Part shown: positions 41,600 through 49,061 of the stretch, one piece after another
Position numbering within the stretch: the first letter of the stretch is position 1
How the letters are laid out: each line of letters begins with the position of its first letter
Assembly (NCBI RefSeq): GCF_040605635.1
Contig: NZ_JBEXDG010000050.1
Location: 17,796 to 81,795 of the forward strand
DNA from: Dactylosporangium sp040605635
Lineage (GTDB): Bacteria > Actinomycetota > Actinomycetes > Mycobacteriales > Micromonosporaceae
Direction: 5' to 3'
DNA length: 64,000 nt
Position numbers and translations under genes: made by a program
Notes under the pieces: model-generated
Databases searched by the model: none
What the model saw: the letters and a program-made list of their open reading frames with translations, nothing else
What the model was told of the DNA's origin: nothing

Positions 41600-43189
41600 C
41601 TAGGAGATCCCGTGACCGTCCGTGAAATCGGCGCTGATCCGGTCCAGCATCTCGGCGAGGACGCCGGGGCCGGTCGCGAAGTTGAGCCGGACGAAGCCCG
41701 AGGTGTCCACGACGGTGCCCGCGGAGAACTCCGCGCCCGCGCTGAGCCTGACCCTCGCCGTCTCCTCCAGCCGCGCGGCGGGATCGGTGCCGCCCCGATG
41801 GATCCAGCTCAGATAGGTGGCCTCGGGCGGACGGTGCGCCAGCCTGGCGGCGACGGTGTCCCGGTTGGCCCGCAGCAGCTCCTTCGTCCGTCGCAGCCAG
41901 GTGTACGACTCCCGCCAGGCCGCGACGGTCGCGACCCGCCCGGCGATGCTGGGCGTGCCGTACAGGTCGATCGGTTGTGCCTCCAGCGACCGCCGCACCT
42001 GCTCGGGGCCGACGTGCGCGACGGCGAGGCGCAGCGCGGCCAGGTTGAACGCCTTCGTCGCCGAGGTCGCGGTCACGGTGCGCGCCGCGGTCTGCCCGCT
42101 CAGGGACGCGAACGGGATGTGACGGCTCGGCTCGTACGCGAGGTCGGCGTGCACCTCGTCGGCGAGCACCACCAGGTCGCGCCGCTCCGCCACGGCGGCG
42201 ACGGCGTCCAGCTCGGCCCGGTCGAACACCCGGCCGGTCGGGTTGTGCGGGTTGACGAGCACCAGCAGCCGGCACCCGGCGAGCCGGTCCTCGAGGCGGT
42301 CGGTGTCGAACGTCCAGCGGGTGCCGTCGTCGAGCATCGGCAGCGGCACGATCCTGCGGCCGGCCCGCGCGATGCTGGCCAGGAACGGCGGGTAGGACGG
42401 GACGTGGATCGCGACGCCGTCGCCGGGCGCGGTCGTGTGCTCGACCATCACCTGCAGGATCTGCAGGATGTCGGTGAAGACCCGGGTCCGGCCGGGCGTG
42501 GGGTCCCAGCCGTGCCGCTGCCGCATCCAGTCCTCGAACGCGGCGACGACCGGGTCCTCGCCACGCCAGAACGGGTAGCCGAAGTCCTCGCGGTGCACGA
42601 GGTCGAGGAGGTGGTCGCGGATCGCGGGGGCGACGCCGAGGTCCATGTCGGCGACCCACGCGGCGATGGTGCCCGGCTTCGTGGATCCCCACTTGACGCC
42701 GTGCCCCGTTCGCAACCGTCGCGTGTCGTCGCCGCGTTTCGGGGCGATGCAGTCGCGGAGGATCTCCATCTGGCCGTGGTGCTGGGCAAGCTCCTCGAAG
42801 ACGTGCTGGAGGGCGGCGCCCTGGGTCTCGATCCGGCCGGGGCCCTGGTAACCGGCCGGTGGGGTGCCGCGCGGCGGGTCGCCGGGGATGGCCCTGCGCA
42901 CGTCCTCGGCGAACTGGGTCCGCACCGCGGCGACCCTCTGGAGCAAGTCCTCGACCCGGCCCTCGGCGGTGAACTCGGCGTCGCGGTCGCGGTGCGACGG
43001 GCGGCCCGCGACGAGGGTGCCGGCCCAGAACTCGACGACACCGAGACAGTGCGTGAGCAGCGCGAACGGCGAATTGGCACCCGGCAGCGGCCGCCGGGCC
43101 GCCCGCTCGTCGCCGAGCTCGCTGACGATGCGCACCATGCCGTCCAGGGCGCGGTCCGTGTAGTACAGGTACTCCTCGGCGCTGATCAT
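41600..43189 (-). CDS. DinB (DUF664) domain fused to PatB/MalY-type C-S lyase
   Basis: A 529-residue two-domain protein. Residues ~1-165 are a DinB/DUF664 four-helix domain of the mycothiol-transferase type (YTDRALDGMVRIVSEL, His in LTHCLGVVEFW, and HHGQMEILRD as metal ligands). Residues ~170-529 are a fold-type I PLP enzyme of the PatB/MalY cystathionine beta-lyase group: KWGSTKPGTIAAWVADMDLG, NPHNPTGR, ADEVHADL, the PLP Lys379 in SATKAFNLA, and the C-terminal FVRLNFA. Mycothiol S-conjugation followed by C-S cleavage is an attractive combined activity. ATG at 43189 follows GAGAGGGCGGGGC. The gene is divergent from a CGNR regulator and faces twin operators. Confidence 0.87.
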   Translation of the reverse strand: MISAEEYLYYTDRALDGMVRIVSELGDERAARRPLPGANSPFALLTHCLGVVEFWAGTLVAGRPSHRDRDAEFTAEGRVEDLLQRVAAVRTQFAEDVRRAIPGDPPRGTPPAGYQGPGRIETQGAALQHVFEELAQHHGQMEILRDCIAPKRGDDTRRLRTGHGVKWGSTKPGTIAAWVADMDLGVAPAIRDHLLDLVHREDFGYPFWRGEDPVVAAFEDWMRQRHGWDPTPGRTRVFTDILQILQVMVEHTTAPGDGVAIHVPSYPPFLASIARAGRRIVPLPMLDDGTRWTFDTDRLEDRLAGCRLLVLVNPHNPTGRVFDRAELDAVAAVAERRDLVVLADEVHADLAYEPSRHIPFASLSGQTAARTVTATSATKAFNLAALRLAVAHVGPEQVRRSLEAQPIDLYGTPSIAGRVATVAAWRESYTWLRRTKELLRANRDTVAARLAHRPPEATYLSWIHRGGTDPAARLEETARVRLSAGAEFSAGTVVDTSGFVRLNFATGPGVLAEMLDRISADFTDGHGIS

Positions 43190-43202
43190 GCCCCGCCCTC
43201 TC

Positions 43203-43270
43203 GCGTCACCTGCTTGACCGGTGACGCCAACCTTGCGCCGAGGCCGCGTCACCTGTCAAGGTGGTGACGT
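43203..43270. promoter_or_regulatory. Twin 25-bp operators between the DinB-lyase and CGNR genes
   Basis: Site 1 (43203-43227) is GCGTCACC-N9-GGTGACGC. Site 2 (43246-43270) is GCGTCACC-N9-GGTGACGT. Arms and spacer length are the same, and the sites are 43 bp apart, about four helical turns. Site 2 covers the GTG start of the CGNR gene and site 1 lies 14 bp upstream of the fusion gene, so one dimeric regulator could shut both genes. The CGNR protein is the obvious candidate. Confidence 0.75.
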
Positions 43271-43856
43271 GACGTTCGTGTTCGTGAGCGGTGACCTGGC
43301 CCTCGACTTCGCCGGGACGCTGAAGTGGCGCCGCGGCACGCCGCCGGAGGAGCTCCTCGCCGCCCCCGCCGACGCGGCCCGGTGGGCCGTCGAGGCGGGC
43401 CTGCTGACGTCCGCCCCTCGACTGTCCACAGTGGACCTCGTGGAGCTGGTGGCGCTGCGGGAGACGGTCTATCGTCTGGTGACGGCAGGGCTCGCAGGGC
43501 AGCCGTGGCCGGCGGAGGACCTGCGCGCGCTGAACGCGGCGGGCGAGGCGCCGCTGCCCCGGGTGACCCTCACCGCGGACGGCATCCGCCGCGCGGGCGC
43601 GCCCGGAGCACCCGCCGCGTCGATCGGCGCCGCCGTCGCCGTCGCCGCGGTGCAGCTCCTGGGCACGCTCGGCACGGTCGTGGTGCGCGAGTGCGCTCTC
43701 GAGGAGTGCACACGGCTGTTCGTGGACCGCTCCAGGGCGGGAAACCGCACCTGGTGCGGCATGGAGGAGTGCGGCAACCGGGTCAAGGCCGCGTCCTACC
43801 GGGCCCGCCGCGGCGCCGCGCTGCTCAACGGCGGGCTGCTCGAACGGCGGGTTTAG
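43269..43856 (+). CDS. CGNR zinc-finger regulator with ABATE domain
   Basis: A 195-residue one-component regulator. The N-terminal ABATE-type ligand domain starts FVFVSGDLALDFAGTLKWR. The C-terminal zinc finger has four Cys in CALEECTRLF and WCGMEECGNRVKAASYRARR, the CGNR tetrad that names the family. GTG at 43269 is the only start that places the first beta strand correctly, and it lies inside an operator half-site, suggesting autoregulation. It is divergent from the DinB-lyase fusion. The last residues (LLNGGLLERRV) are encoded by the first units of a repeat array that continues downstream. Confidence 0.85.
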   Translation: MTFVFVSGDLALDFAGTLKWRRGTPPEELLAAPADAARWAVEAGLLTSAPRLSTVDLVELVALRETVYRLVTAGLAGQPWPAEDLRALNAAGEAPLPRVTLTADGIRRAGAPGAPAASIGAAVAVAAVQLLGTLGTVVVRECALEECTRLFVDRSRAGNRTWCGMEECGNRVKAASYRARRGAALLNGGLLERRV

Positions 43857-44072
43857 ACGTCGGCCTGCTCAGGCGCCGCGCTGCTCGAACGGCGGGCCGC
43901 TCGAACGGGGGCTGCTCAGGCGCGGCGCTGCTCGAACGGCGCGCTGATCGAACGGCGGGTTCAGGCGTCGGGCTGCTCGAACGGCGGGTTCAGGCGCCGC
44001 GCTGCTCGAACGGGGTGCTCAACGGCGGGATTCAGGTGCTGCGCTGCTCCGGCGGTGGGCTCCGGCGGCGGC
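43810..44072. repeat. Degenerate GCTGCTCGAACGGCGG repeats
   Basis: At least eight imperfect units containing CTGCTCGAACGGCGG run from the 3' end of the CGNR gene to the stop of the convergent Ter gene. The first two units are coding and form the last ~11 residues of the regulator. The rest of this 216-bp spacer contains no gene. Confidence 0.8.
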
Positions 44073-45242
44073 TCAGGCCGCGGGTGGAATGGCGGTGTCG
44101 GCGTCGCGCCAGGCGATGCGGTCGTAGCCGAAGGCGAGGCACGCGTCGCGGCTGCGGCCCTGCACCGTCTGGGCCTCGGCGCGCAGGACGATCTCGCCGT
44201 CGACGTTGTACAGCGACAGCAGCACCGTCGGACCGGGCGGCGGCGGCTGGACCGGCACCTCGATGCGGGCGTGCCCGTGGGTGCTGATGAGCAGGGTGCC
44301 CGCCCAGTACGGGCCGGGATCCACGGTCGGGGTGCCGAAGATGATGAGCCGCCGCAGGTGCCTGCCGTGCAGCAGGTCGAGGCTCAGCCGCTGGTGCCCG
44401 GCCCGGCGGTCCATGGCGAGGGGGCCGTAGGTCTCGCCGGGGCGCAGCACCGACGACGCCCCGGAGTCCAGCTGATACGCACACCCGAGCGCGAACCCCT
44501 CGTCCGGCGACCAGGCGGCCTCGAACGTGAGCGCGCCGATGCCCGACTGCAGGCGGGTCAGCACGACCGACGGGTGCCGCGGCCCGAGGACGGTCGGCGC
44601 CGACGCATGCGTCCGCGGCGGCGTGAACGCCCGGGCCGCCGCGGGTGCCGACGCCGCGGGTGTGGCCGGCGCGGGGGTGCGTGGCGGGGGAGCGGGCTCA
44701 CCGAACAGGTCCAGCGACGTGCTGCCGCCACCCTGCGCCGGCGGTGGCGTCGGCCCGCCACCCAGATCGAGTGAGGTCCCCCCGTGCGGGGCGGGCGGTG
44801 CCGGCGCACCGGGCGACAGGTCGAGCGACGTGCCCCCGTGCGCACCGGCCGGTGGGGGCGGCGCGCTCTCCGACAGGTCCAGGGACGAGCTGACCGGCGC
44901 CGGCGGCGCGCTGTCGGACAGGTCGAGGGACGTGCTGCCCCCGCCGGACAGGTCGAGCGGGGTGCCGGCCGGCGCGGGCGGAGTGCCGGGCGCCGGCAGG
45001 TCCAGCGAGGTCGCCGGCGCGACCGGGGCGGCGGGCGCGGGCCGGGCCGTCTGAGTGGCAGGCGTGGCCGGCGCGGCAGGGGCGGTCTGAGCCGGCCGGG
45101 CCGCGGGGGCGGCGGGCGCGGTCCGGGTGGCGGCGGCCGCCGCGGGCAGGCGGCGGTGGCGGATCCAGGACAGGTCGTCGGCGGCGGCGGGGCGGACCGG
45201 TGCACGGTGCCGCAGCCAGGACAGGTCTTCCGAGCCGGTCAC
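44073..45242 (-). CDS. TerD-like protein with seven SLDL motifs in a Pro-rich region
   Basis: A 389-residue protein, last gene of the leftward Ter operon. It opens with two copies of a DLSW(L/I)RHR motif. A Pro/Ala-rich region (~35-205) then carries seven spaced (T/S)(S/P)LDL motifs, for example TSLDLSPGA and TSLDLGGGP. The C-terminal ~180 residues are a divergent TerD-like beta-sandwich (SVVLTRLQSGIGALTFEAAW, then LSLDLLHGRHLRRLIIFG) lacking most of the acidic calcium-binding residues. GTG at 45242 overlaps the stop of the preceding terD gene. The repeated motif looks like a multivalent docking array; that role is inference. Confidence 0.8.
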   Translation of the reverse strand: MTGSEDLSWLRHRAPVRPAAADDLSWIRHRRLPAAAAATRTAPAAPAARPAQTAPAAPATPATQTARPAPAAPVAPATSLDLPAPGTPPAPAGTPLDLSGGGSTSLDLSDSAPPAPVSSSLDLSESAPPPPAGAHGGTSLDLSPGAPAPPAPHGGTSLDLGGGPTPPPAQGGGSTSLDLFGEPAPPPRTPAPATPAASAPAAARAFTPPRTHASAPTVLGPRHPSVVLTRLQSGIGALTFEAAWSPDEGFALGCAYQLDSGASSVLRPGETYGPLAMDRRAGHQRLSLDLLHGRHLRRLIIFGTPTVDPGPYWAGTLLISTHGHARIEVPVQPPPPGPTVLLSLYNVDGEIVLRAEAQTVQGRSRDACLAFGYDRIAWRDADTAIPPAA

Positions 45243-45811
45243 AACCGGATCCCGTAGTCCGCCGCGAGGGCGGTGATCCCGTTGGCGTAGCCGTCGCCGA
45301 GGACCTTGAACTTCCAGCCGCCGCTGTGCCGGTACAGCTCGCCGAGCGCCAGTCCCGTCTCCGCGTCCAGCGTCGGCGCCAGGTTCTCCGACCGGATCAG
45401 CTCGGCGTTGCCGTCGAGGTTGAGGACCCTGATGACGCACGACTTCAGCCGGCCGAGGGTGCGGCGCACGGCGTTGCCCTCGTTGACGTACATGACCACG
45501 ACGATCCGCGTCACCTCCGCCGGCGCCGCCGAGAGGTCGACCTCGATCTGGTCGTGGTCCTCGCCGACGACCTCCTGCAGCTGCTGCACCGACAGGTCCG
45601 GCGAGGAGAGCTGGTTGAAGTACACGAAGTGCCGGTCGGACACGGCGTCGCCGTCGCCGCGGCACAGGATCGCGGCCACGACGATGTTGTCGGTGAGGAC
45701 CCGCTCCAGCCCGGCGCTGAACTGCACGCCGAGCACCACGCCCCGCAGGTCCGGGATCTCCCGCGTGAGGGTGACGTTCGCCCCGCGCTTCATCTCTTTG
45801 GTGGCGCTCAC
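45239..45811 (-). CDS. terD: TerD-family stress protein
   Basis: A 190-residue TerD domain protein. It starts SATKEMKRGANVTLTREIPDL, the normal TerD opening. It keeps LRGVVLGVQFSAG, HFVYFNQLSSPD and the terminal GWKFKVLGDGYANGITALAADYG block. The first acidic loop differs from the standard DLDAS, so calcium binding may be altered. GTG at 45811 overlaps the stop of the XpaC-like gene; ATG at 45793 is a weaker alternative. TerD proteins are cytoplasmic Ca2+-binding proteins linked to tellurite, phage and envelope stress responses. Confidence 0.88.
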   Translation of the reverse strand: MSATKEMKRGANVTLTREIPDLRGVVLGVQFSAGLERVLTDNIVVAAILCRGDGDAVSDRHFVYFNQLSSPDLSVQQLQEVVGEDHDQIEVDLSAAPAEVTRIVVVMYVNEGNAVRRTLGRLKSCVIRVLNLDGNAELIRSENLAPTLDAETGLALGELYRHSGGWKFKVLGDGYANGITALAADYGIRL

Positions 45812-46299
45812 GGCAGGTCCAGGTCGGAGCCGGAGAACTTGGTCCGCAGGAAGTTGCCCTGGGTGACGAGGGCGTCGCTGTCCTGGCCGCGCACGGCGAC
45901 CAGGATGTTGGACGCGGCCTCCTGCAGCAGGTCGAGCTGCTCCAGCAGTTCGGGGACCGCGGCGGGCCGGTCGCGCATCGACGCCTCCAGGTTCAGAAAG
46001 CTGCGAAGAGTGGTCGGCAGGAAGTCGTCGACGCTGTTGCGGACCAGCAGCACGGCGTGGATGTCGAGCGACCGGTTCGCCGACGTGTCCAGGATCTCCC
46101 GGAGCGTGTCGGTGAGCCAGCGGGCCTTCACCGCGGCCGCCGCGGGGAGGCGGGCCGCCTGCTGGTTGACGAACTGCTCGGCGTCGGTGATCCGGCGGCG
46201 GATCTGCTCGGGGTCGCCCGCGGCGTCGGGGCCGGCCGCGGGCTCGGGGGTGGGGGCCGGCTCGTCGTCGGCCTCCCCCCACCATCGTAACCAGCGCAC
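45808..46299 (-). CDS. XpaC-like helical partner of TelA
   Basis: A 163-residue, all-helical protein beginning MRWLRWWGE (a Trp-rich amphipathic start that may touch the membrane). The segment VRNSVDDFLPTTLRSFLNLE recalls the LPTTLKLL-type core of XpaC, whose gene neighbours a telA homologue in Bacillus subtilis, so I infer an XpaC-type role; the match is modest. It ends GSDLDLP, echoing the LDL motif of the neighbouring proteins. GTG at 46299 lies 7 bp after the telA stop. Confidence 0.6.
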   Translation of the reverse strand: MRWLRWWGEADDEPAPTPEPAAGPDAAGDPEQIRRRITDAEQFVNQQAARLPAAAAVKARWLTDTLREILDTSANRSLDIHAVLLVRNSVDDFLPTTLRSFLNLEASMRDRPAAVPELLEQLDLLQEAASNILVAVRGQDSDALVTQGNFLRTKFSGSDLDLP

Positions 46300-46306
46300 G
46301 TGCGGC

Positions 46307-47506
46307 TCAGCCGGTCTGCTCGCCGCGCCGCGTGCGCTCCAGATACGGCGCCGCCCGCTGGATCTGGCCCTCGAGGGCCTGGACCGTCTGGGCCATCGAC
46401 TCGACCGCCTGCGCGCGGAACGTGTCGACCGCGTCCATGGTGGCGAAGACGTTGTCGAACGCCGCCTGGAGCTTGTTGATGTCGATCGTCGACTCCGCGG
46501 CCTGCTGGTTGATCGCCGCGCCCTGCGTCTTCAGCTGCTGGGACGTGGCCTCGATCAGGTTCGACGTGACCGTGTTGAGCTGGGTGATCTGGTCCAGGAC
46601 CAGCTTCTGCCGGGCCAGGGCCTGCGACACGATGACCGCGATCCGCAGCGCGGCGATGGTCGTCGTCTGCGCGCGGTCGACGCCCCGGATGAGCTCCAGG
46701 TTGTTGCGGCGGACCAGGTCGAGGGCCATGTAGCCCTGCACGTTGACGGCCATCTGCGTCATGATGTCCTGCCGGCGCTGCCGGACCGGGAACAGCGCGT
46801 CGGAGCGCAGCGTCGCGGCGGCCTCGGTCTGACCGGAGGCCTCCAGGGCGTGGACCTTCGCCTCGATCGCGGCGTCGAGGGCGGCGGCGAGTTCGTTGTA
46901 CTCCGCGAGCCGGCCCATCGTGGTCCACATGTTGACCTTTTCGGTCTCGATGGCCGCGTTGTCCTTGCGCAGGTCGTTCTGCCCGGAGTCCAGGGAGACG
47001 ATGATCGCGTTGAGGTGCGACTGCGCCGACTTGTACTTCGCGAAGTAGCGGTCGATCCTGTCGCCGCCGGGCAGCCACTTCAGGACCTTCTGCACGCCGG
47101 TCAGGTCGGCCCGGTTGGGGTCCAGGTCGGTGATCGTCGTGCGCAGGTCGACGAGCGTGTTGGACACCCTCGTCTGGGCGTCGTCGGCGCCGCGGCCGCG
47201 ACCCCGGCCCAGAGCGGCGGCGGGACGCTCCAACATGCGGTTGGACATCCCGGCCGCCGCGCGCATGTCCTGCTCGCCCATCGTCGTGATCGACGTGACC
47301 TTCTGCTGGAAGGCCGGCGAGTTGGTGTCGATCGCGGCGAGCTCCTCGACGAAGGCGGCGGCCTTCTTGCGCAGCTCGACCTGCTTCTCCGTCTGCAGGG
47401 GCACCGCGCCGGCCGCCTGCTGCGGCTCCACGACCACGACCGGGGCGGGCGGGGTCAGCACGAGCGCGCCCTGCTGGGGGGCGCCACCGAGATCGAGTTC
47501 GGACAT
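46307..47506 (-). CDS. telA: TelA-family toxic anion resistance protein
   Basis: A 399-residue, largely coiled helical protein with the TelA core: DLDPNRADLTGVQKVLKWLP, YFAKYKSAQSHLNAIIVSLD, LRKDNAAIETEK, then MTQMAVNVQGYMALDLVRRNN and a C-terminal helical tail. It starts MSELDLGGAPQQ, again an LDL motif. TelA proteins are associated with tellurite, colicin and lantibiotic tolerance; the mechanism is unsettled. ATG at 47506 follows AAAGGGCCAGGA. It lies 29 bp after the first terD gene of this arm. Confidence 0.92.
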   Translation of the reverse strand: MSELDLGGAPQQGALVLTPPAPVVVVEPQQAAGAVPLQTEKQVELRKKAAAFVEELAAIDTNSPAFQQKVTSITTMGEQDMRAAAGMSNRMLERPAAALGRGRGRGADDAQTRVSNTLVDLRTTITDLDPNRADLTGVQKVLKWLPGGDRIDRYFAKYKSAQSHLNAIIVSLDSGQNDLRKDNAAIETEKVNMWTTMGRLAEYNELAAALDAAIEAKVHALEASGQTEAAATLRSDALFPVRQRRQDIMTQMAVNVQGYMALDLVRRNNLELIRGVDRAQTTTIAALRIAVIVSQALARQKLVLDQITQLNTVTSNLIEATSQQLKTQGAAINQQAAESTIDINKLQAAFDNVFATMDAVDTFRAQAVESMAQTVQALEGQIQRAAPYLERTRRGEQTG

Positions 47507-47535
47507 TCCTGGCCCTTTCTGATCAGCCGGCGGGG

Positions 47536-48114
47536 TCAGCCGACGTTGACGCCGAAGTCGCGCGCGATCCCGGCCAGACCGGAGGCATACCCCTGGCCGA
47601 CCGCGCGGAACTTCCACTCGCCGTTGTGCCGGTACAGCTCCCCGAAGATCATCGCGGTCTCCGACGACGCGTCCTCGGTCAGGTCGTAGCGGGTGAGCTC
47701 GGCGCCGCCGTCCTGGTTGACCACCCGGATGAAGGCGTTGCGCACCTGGCCGAAGGACTGGCCGCGCTGAGACGCCTCGTAGATGGAGACCGGGAACACG
47801 ATCCGGGCGCACTCGGCGGGCACCTGGCCCAGCTGCACCAGGATCTTCTCGTCGTCACCGTCGCCGCCACCGGTCAGGTTGTCGCCGGTGTGCTCGACCG
47901 AGCCCTCGGGGCTCTTCAGGTTGTTGAAGAAGACGAAGTGCTGGTCGGACAGGATCTTGCCGCTGTCGCCGAGCATGAGGGCGCTCGCGTCGAGGTCGAA
48001 CTCGGCGCCGGAGGTGGCCCGCTCGTCCCAGCCGAGGCCGATCATCACCGCGCGCAGGTTCGGCGCCTGCTTGGTGAGCGAGACATTGCCGCCCTTGGTG
48101 AGGGTCACGGACAT
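47536..48114 (-). CDS. terD: TerD-family protein
   Basis: A canonical 192-residue TerD protein and first gene of the leftward Ter arm. It has VTLTKGGNVSLTKQAPNL, the calcium-site segment EFDLDASALML, GDNLTGGGDGDDE with the second acidic loop, and the ending EWKFRAVGQGYASGLAGIARDFG. The start is preceded by GAGGAGAG. It is very similar to the divergent rightward terD gene at 48427, so a duplication across the shared promoter region is likely. Confidence 0.95.
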   Translation of the reverse strand: MSVTLTKGGNVSLTKQAPNLRAVMIGLGWDERATSGAEFDLDASALMLGDSGKILSDQHFVFFNNLKSPEGSVEHTGDNLTGGGDGDDEKILVQLGQVPAECARIVFPVSIYEASQRGQSFGQVRNAFIRVVNQDGGAELTRYDLTEDASSETAMIFGELYRHNGEWKFRAVGQGYASGLAGIARDFGVNVG

Positions 48115-48426
48115 GGAACTCTCCTCGCGCTCTCGTCGTTGTCGTCAACTGTGCCCGATCGGCATGTCGGATATATTCATCCGGCTGATCGACGACACCG
48201 GAGCCGCCTTCAAAGCTAACGCGCTTCCGGCTACTGTCGAACATTGATCGAACAAGCCGGAGCCTACCCCAACGCTTCAAGGGGACGCGCCCGCACGAAC
48301 GGTGAACTGCGGCCCACTCTGGCGGCCGGACGCTACTCTCGGGCGGGCACCATCATGATCAGCCGTCGGCGCCGCCTGACGCCGGGGGTTCGTAGGTAAA
48401 AAACCATCGAATGACTGGAGATCGGT
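48115..48426. promoter_or_regulatory. Divergent control region of the two Ter arms
   Basis: This 312-bp gap has no supported gene and must hold the promoters of both arms. Visible features are a direct repeat TCGAAC-ATTGA-TCGAAC (near 48237-48253), a locally AT-rich ATATATTC segment near 48170, and TACTCT near 48333 as a possible rightward -10. No -35 element is convincing by eye. The ribosome-binding sites GAGGAGAG (leftward) and CTGGAGA (rightward) frame it. Confidence 0.4.
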
Positions 48427-49011
48427 ATGGGCATCAGCCTGACCAAAGGTGGCAACGTCTCACTGACCAAGCAGGCGGGTCCCGCCGGTCTGACGGCGGT
48501 GACCGTCGGCCTCGGTTGGGATGTCCGCACGACGACCGGCACGGAGTTCGACCTCGACGCCTCGGCGATCGCCACGGGCGCCGACGGCCGGGTCTTCTCC
48601 GACAAGCACTTCGTCTTCTACGGCAACCTCGCCACCCCGGACGGTCACATCCAGCACACGGGTGACAGCCTCACCGGTGAGGGTGGCGGCGACGACGAGC
48701 AGATCAAGGTCAACCTGGCCGGCCTGCCGGCCGAGGTCGACAAGATCGTCTTCCCGGTGTCCATCTACGACGCCGAGACCCGCTCGCAGTCCTTCGGCCA
48801 GGTCCGCAACGCCTTCATCCGCGTCTTCAACAGCGCCGACGACGTCGAGCTCGCGCGGTACGATCTGAGCGAGGACGCCTCCACCGAGACCGCGATGGTG
48901 TTCGGCGAATTGTACCGCAACGGAGCCGAATGGAAGTTCCGCGCGGTCGGTCAGGGATACGCATCCGGCCTGCGTGGCATCGCCGGGGACTTCGGTGTGA
49001 ACGTCGGATAG
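48427..49011 (+). CDS. terD: TerD-family protein
   Basis: A 194-residue canonical TerD protein: ISLTKGGNVSLTKQAGPAGL, the calcium-binding EFDLDASAI, TGDSLTGEGGGDDEQI, SFGQVRNAFIRVFN and GQGYASGLRGIAGDFG. ATG at 48427 follows CTGGAGATCGGT. It leads the rightward arm; the DUF475 membrane protein follows after 50 bp. Confidence 0.95.
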   Translation: MGISLTKGGNVSLTKQAGPAGLTAVTVGLGWDVRTTTGTEFDLDASAIATGADGRVFSDKHFVFYGNLATPDGHIQHTGDSLTGEGGGDDEQIKVNLAGLPAEVDKIVFPVSIYDAETRSQSFGQVRNAFIRVFNSADDVELARYDLSEDASTETAMVFGELYRNGAEWKFRAVGQGYASGLRGIAGDFGVNVG

Positions 49012-49061
49012 TAAGGTCGGCGCACCGCAACATCCCTGATGAGCCCGAAACGGTGTGACAG

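Noticed and set aside
45200..47689. An 829-codon plus-strand frame across the leftward Ter arm
   Set aside because: It contradicts recognisable TerD, XpaC-like and TelA proteins on the other strand and has no domain of its own.
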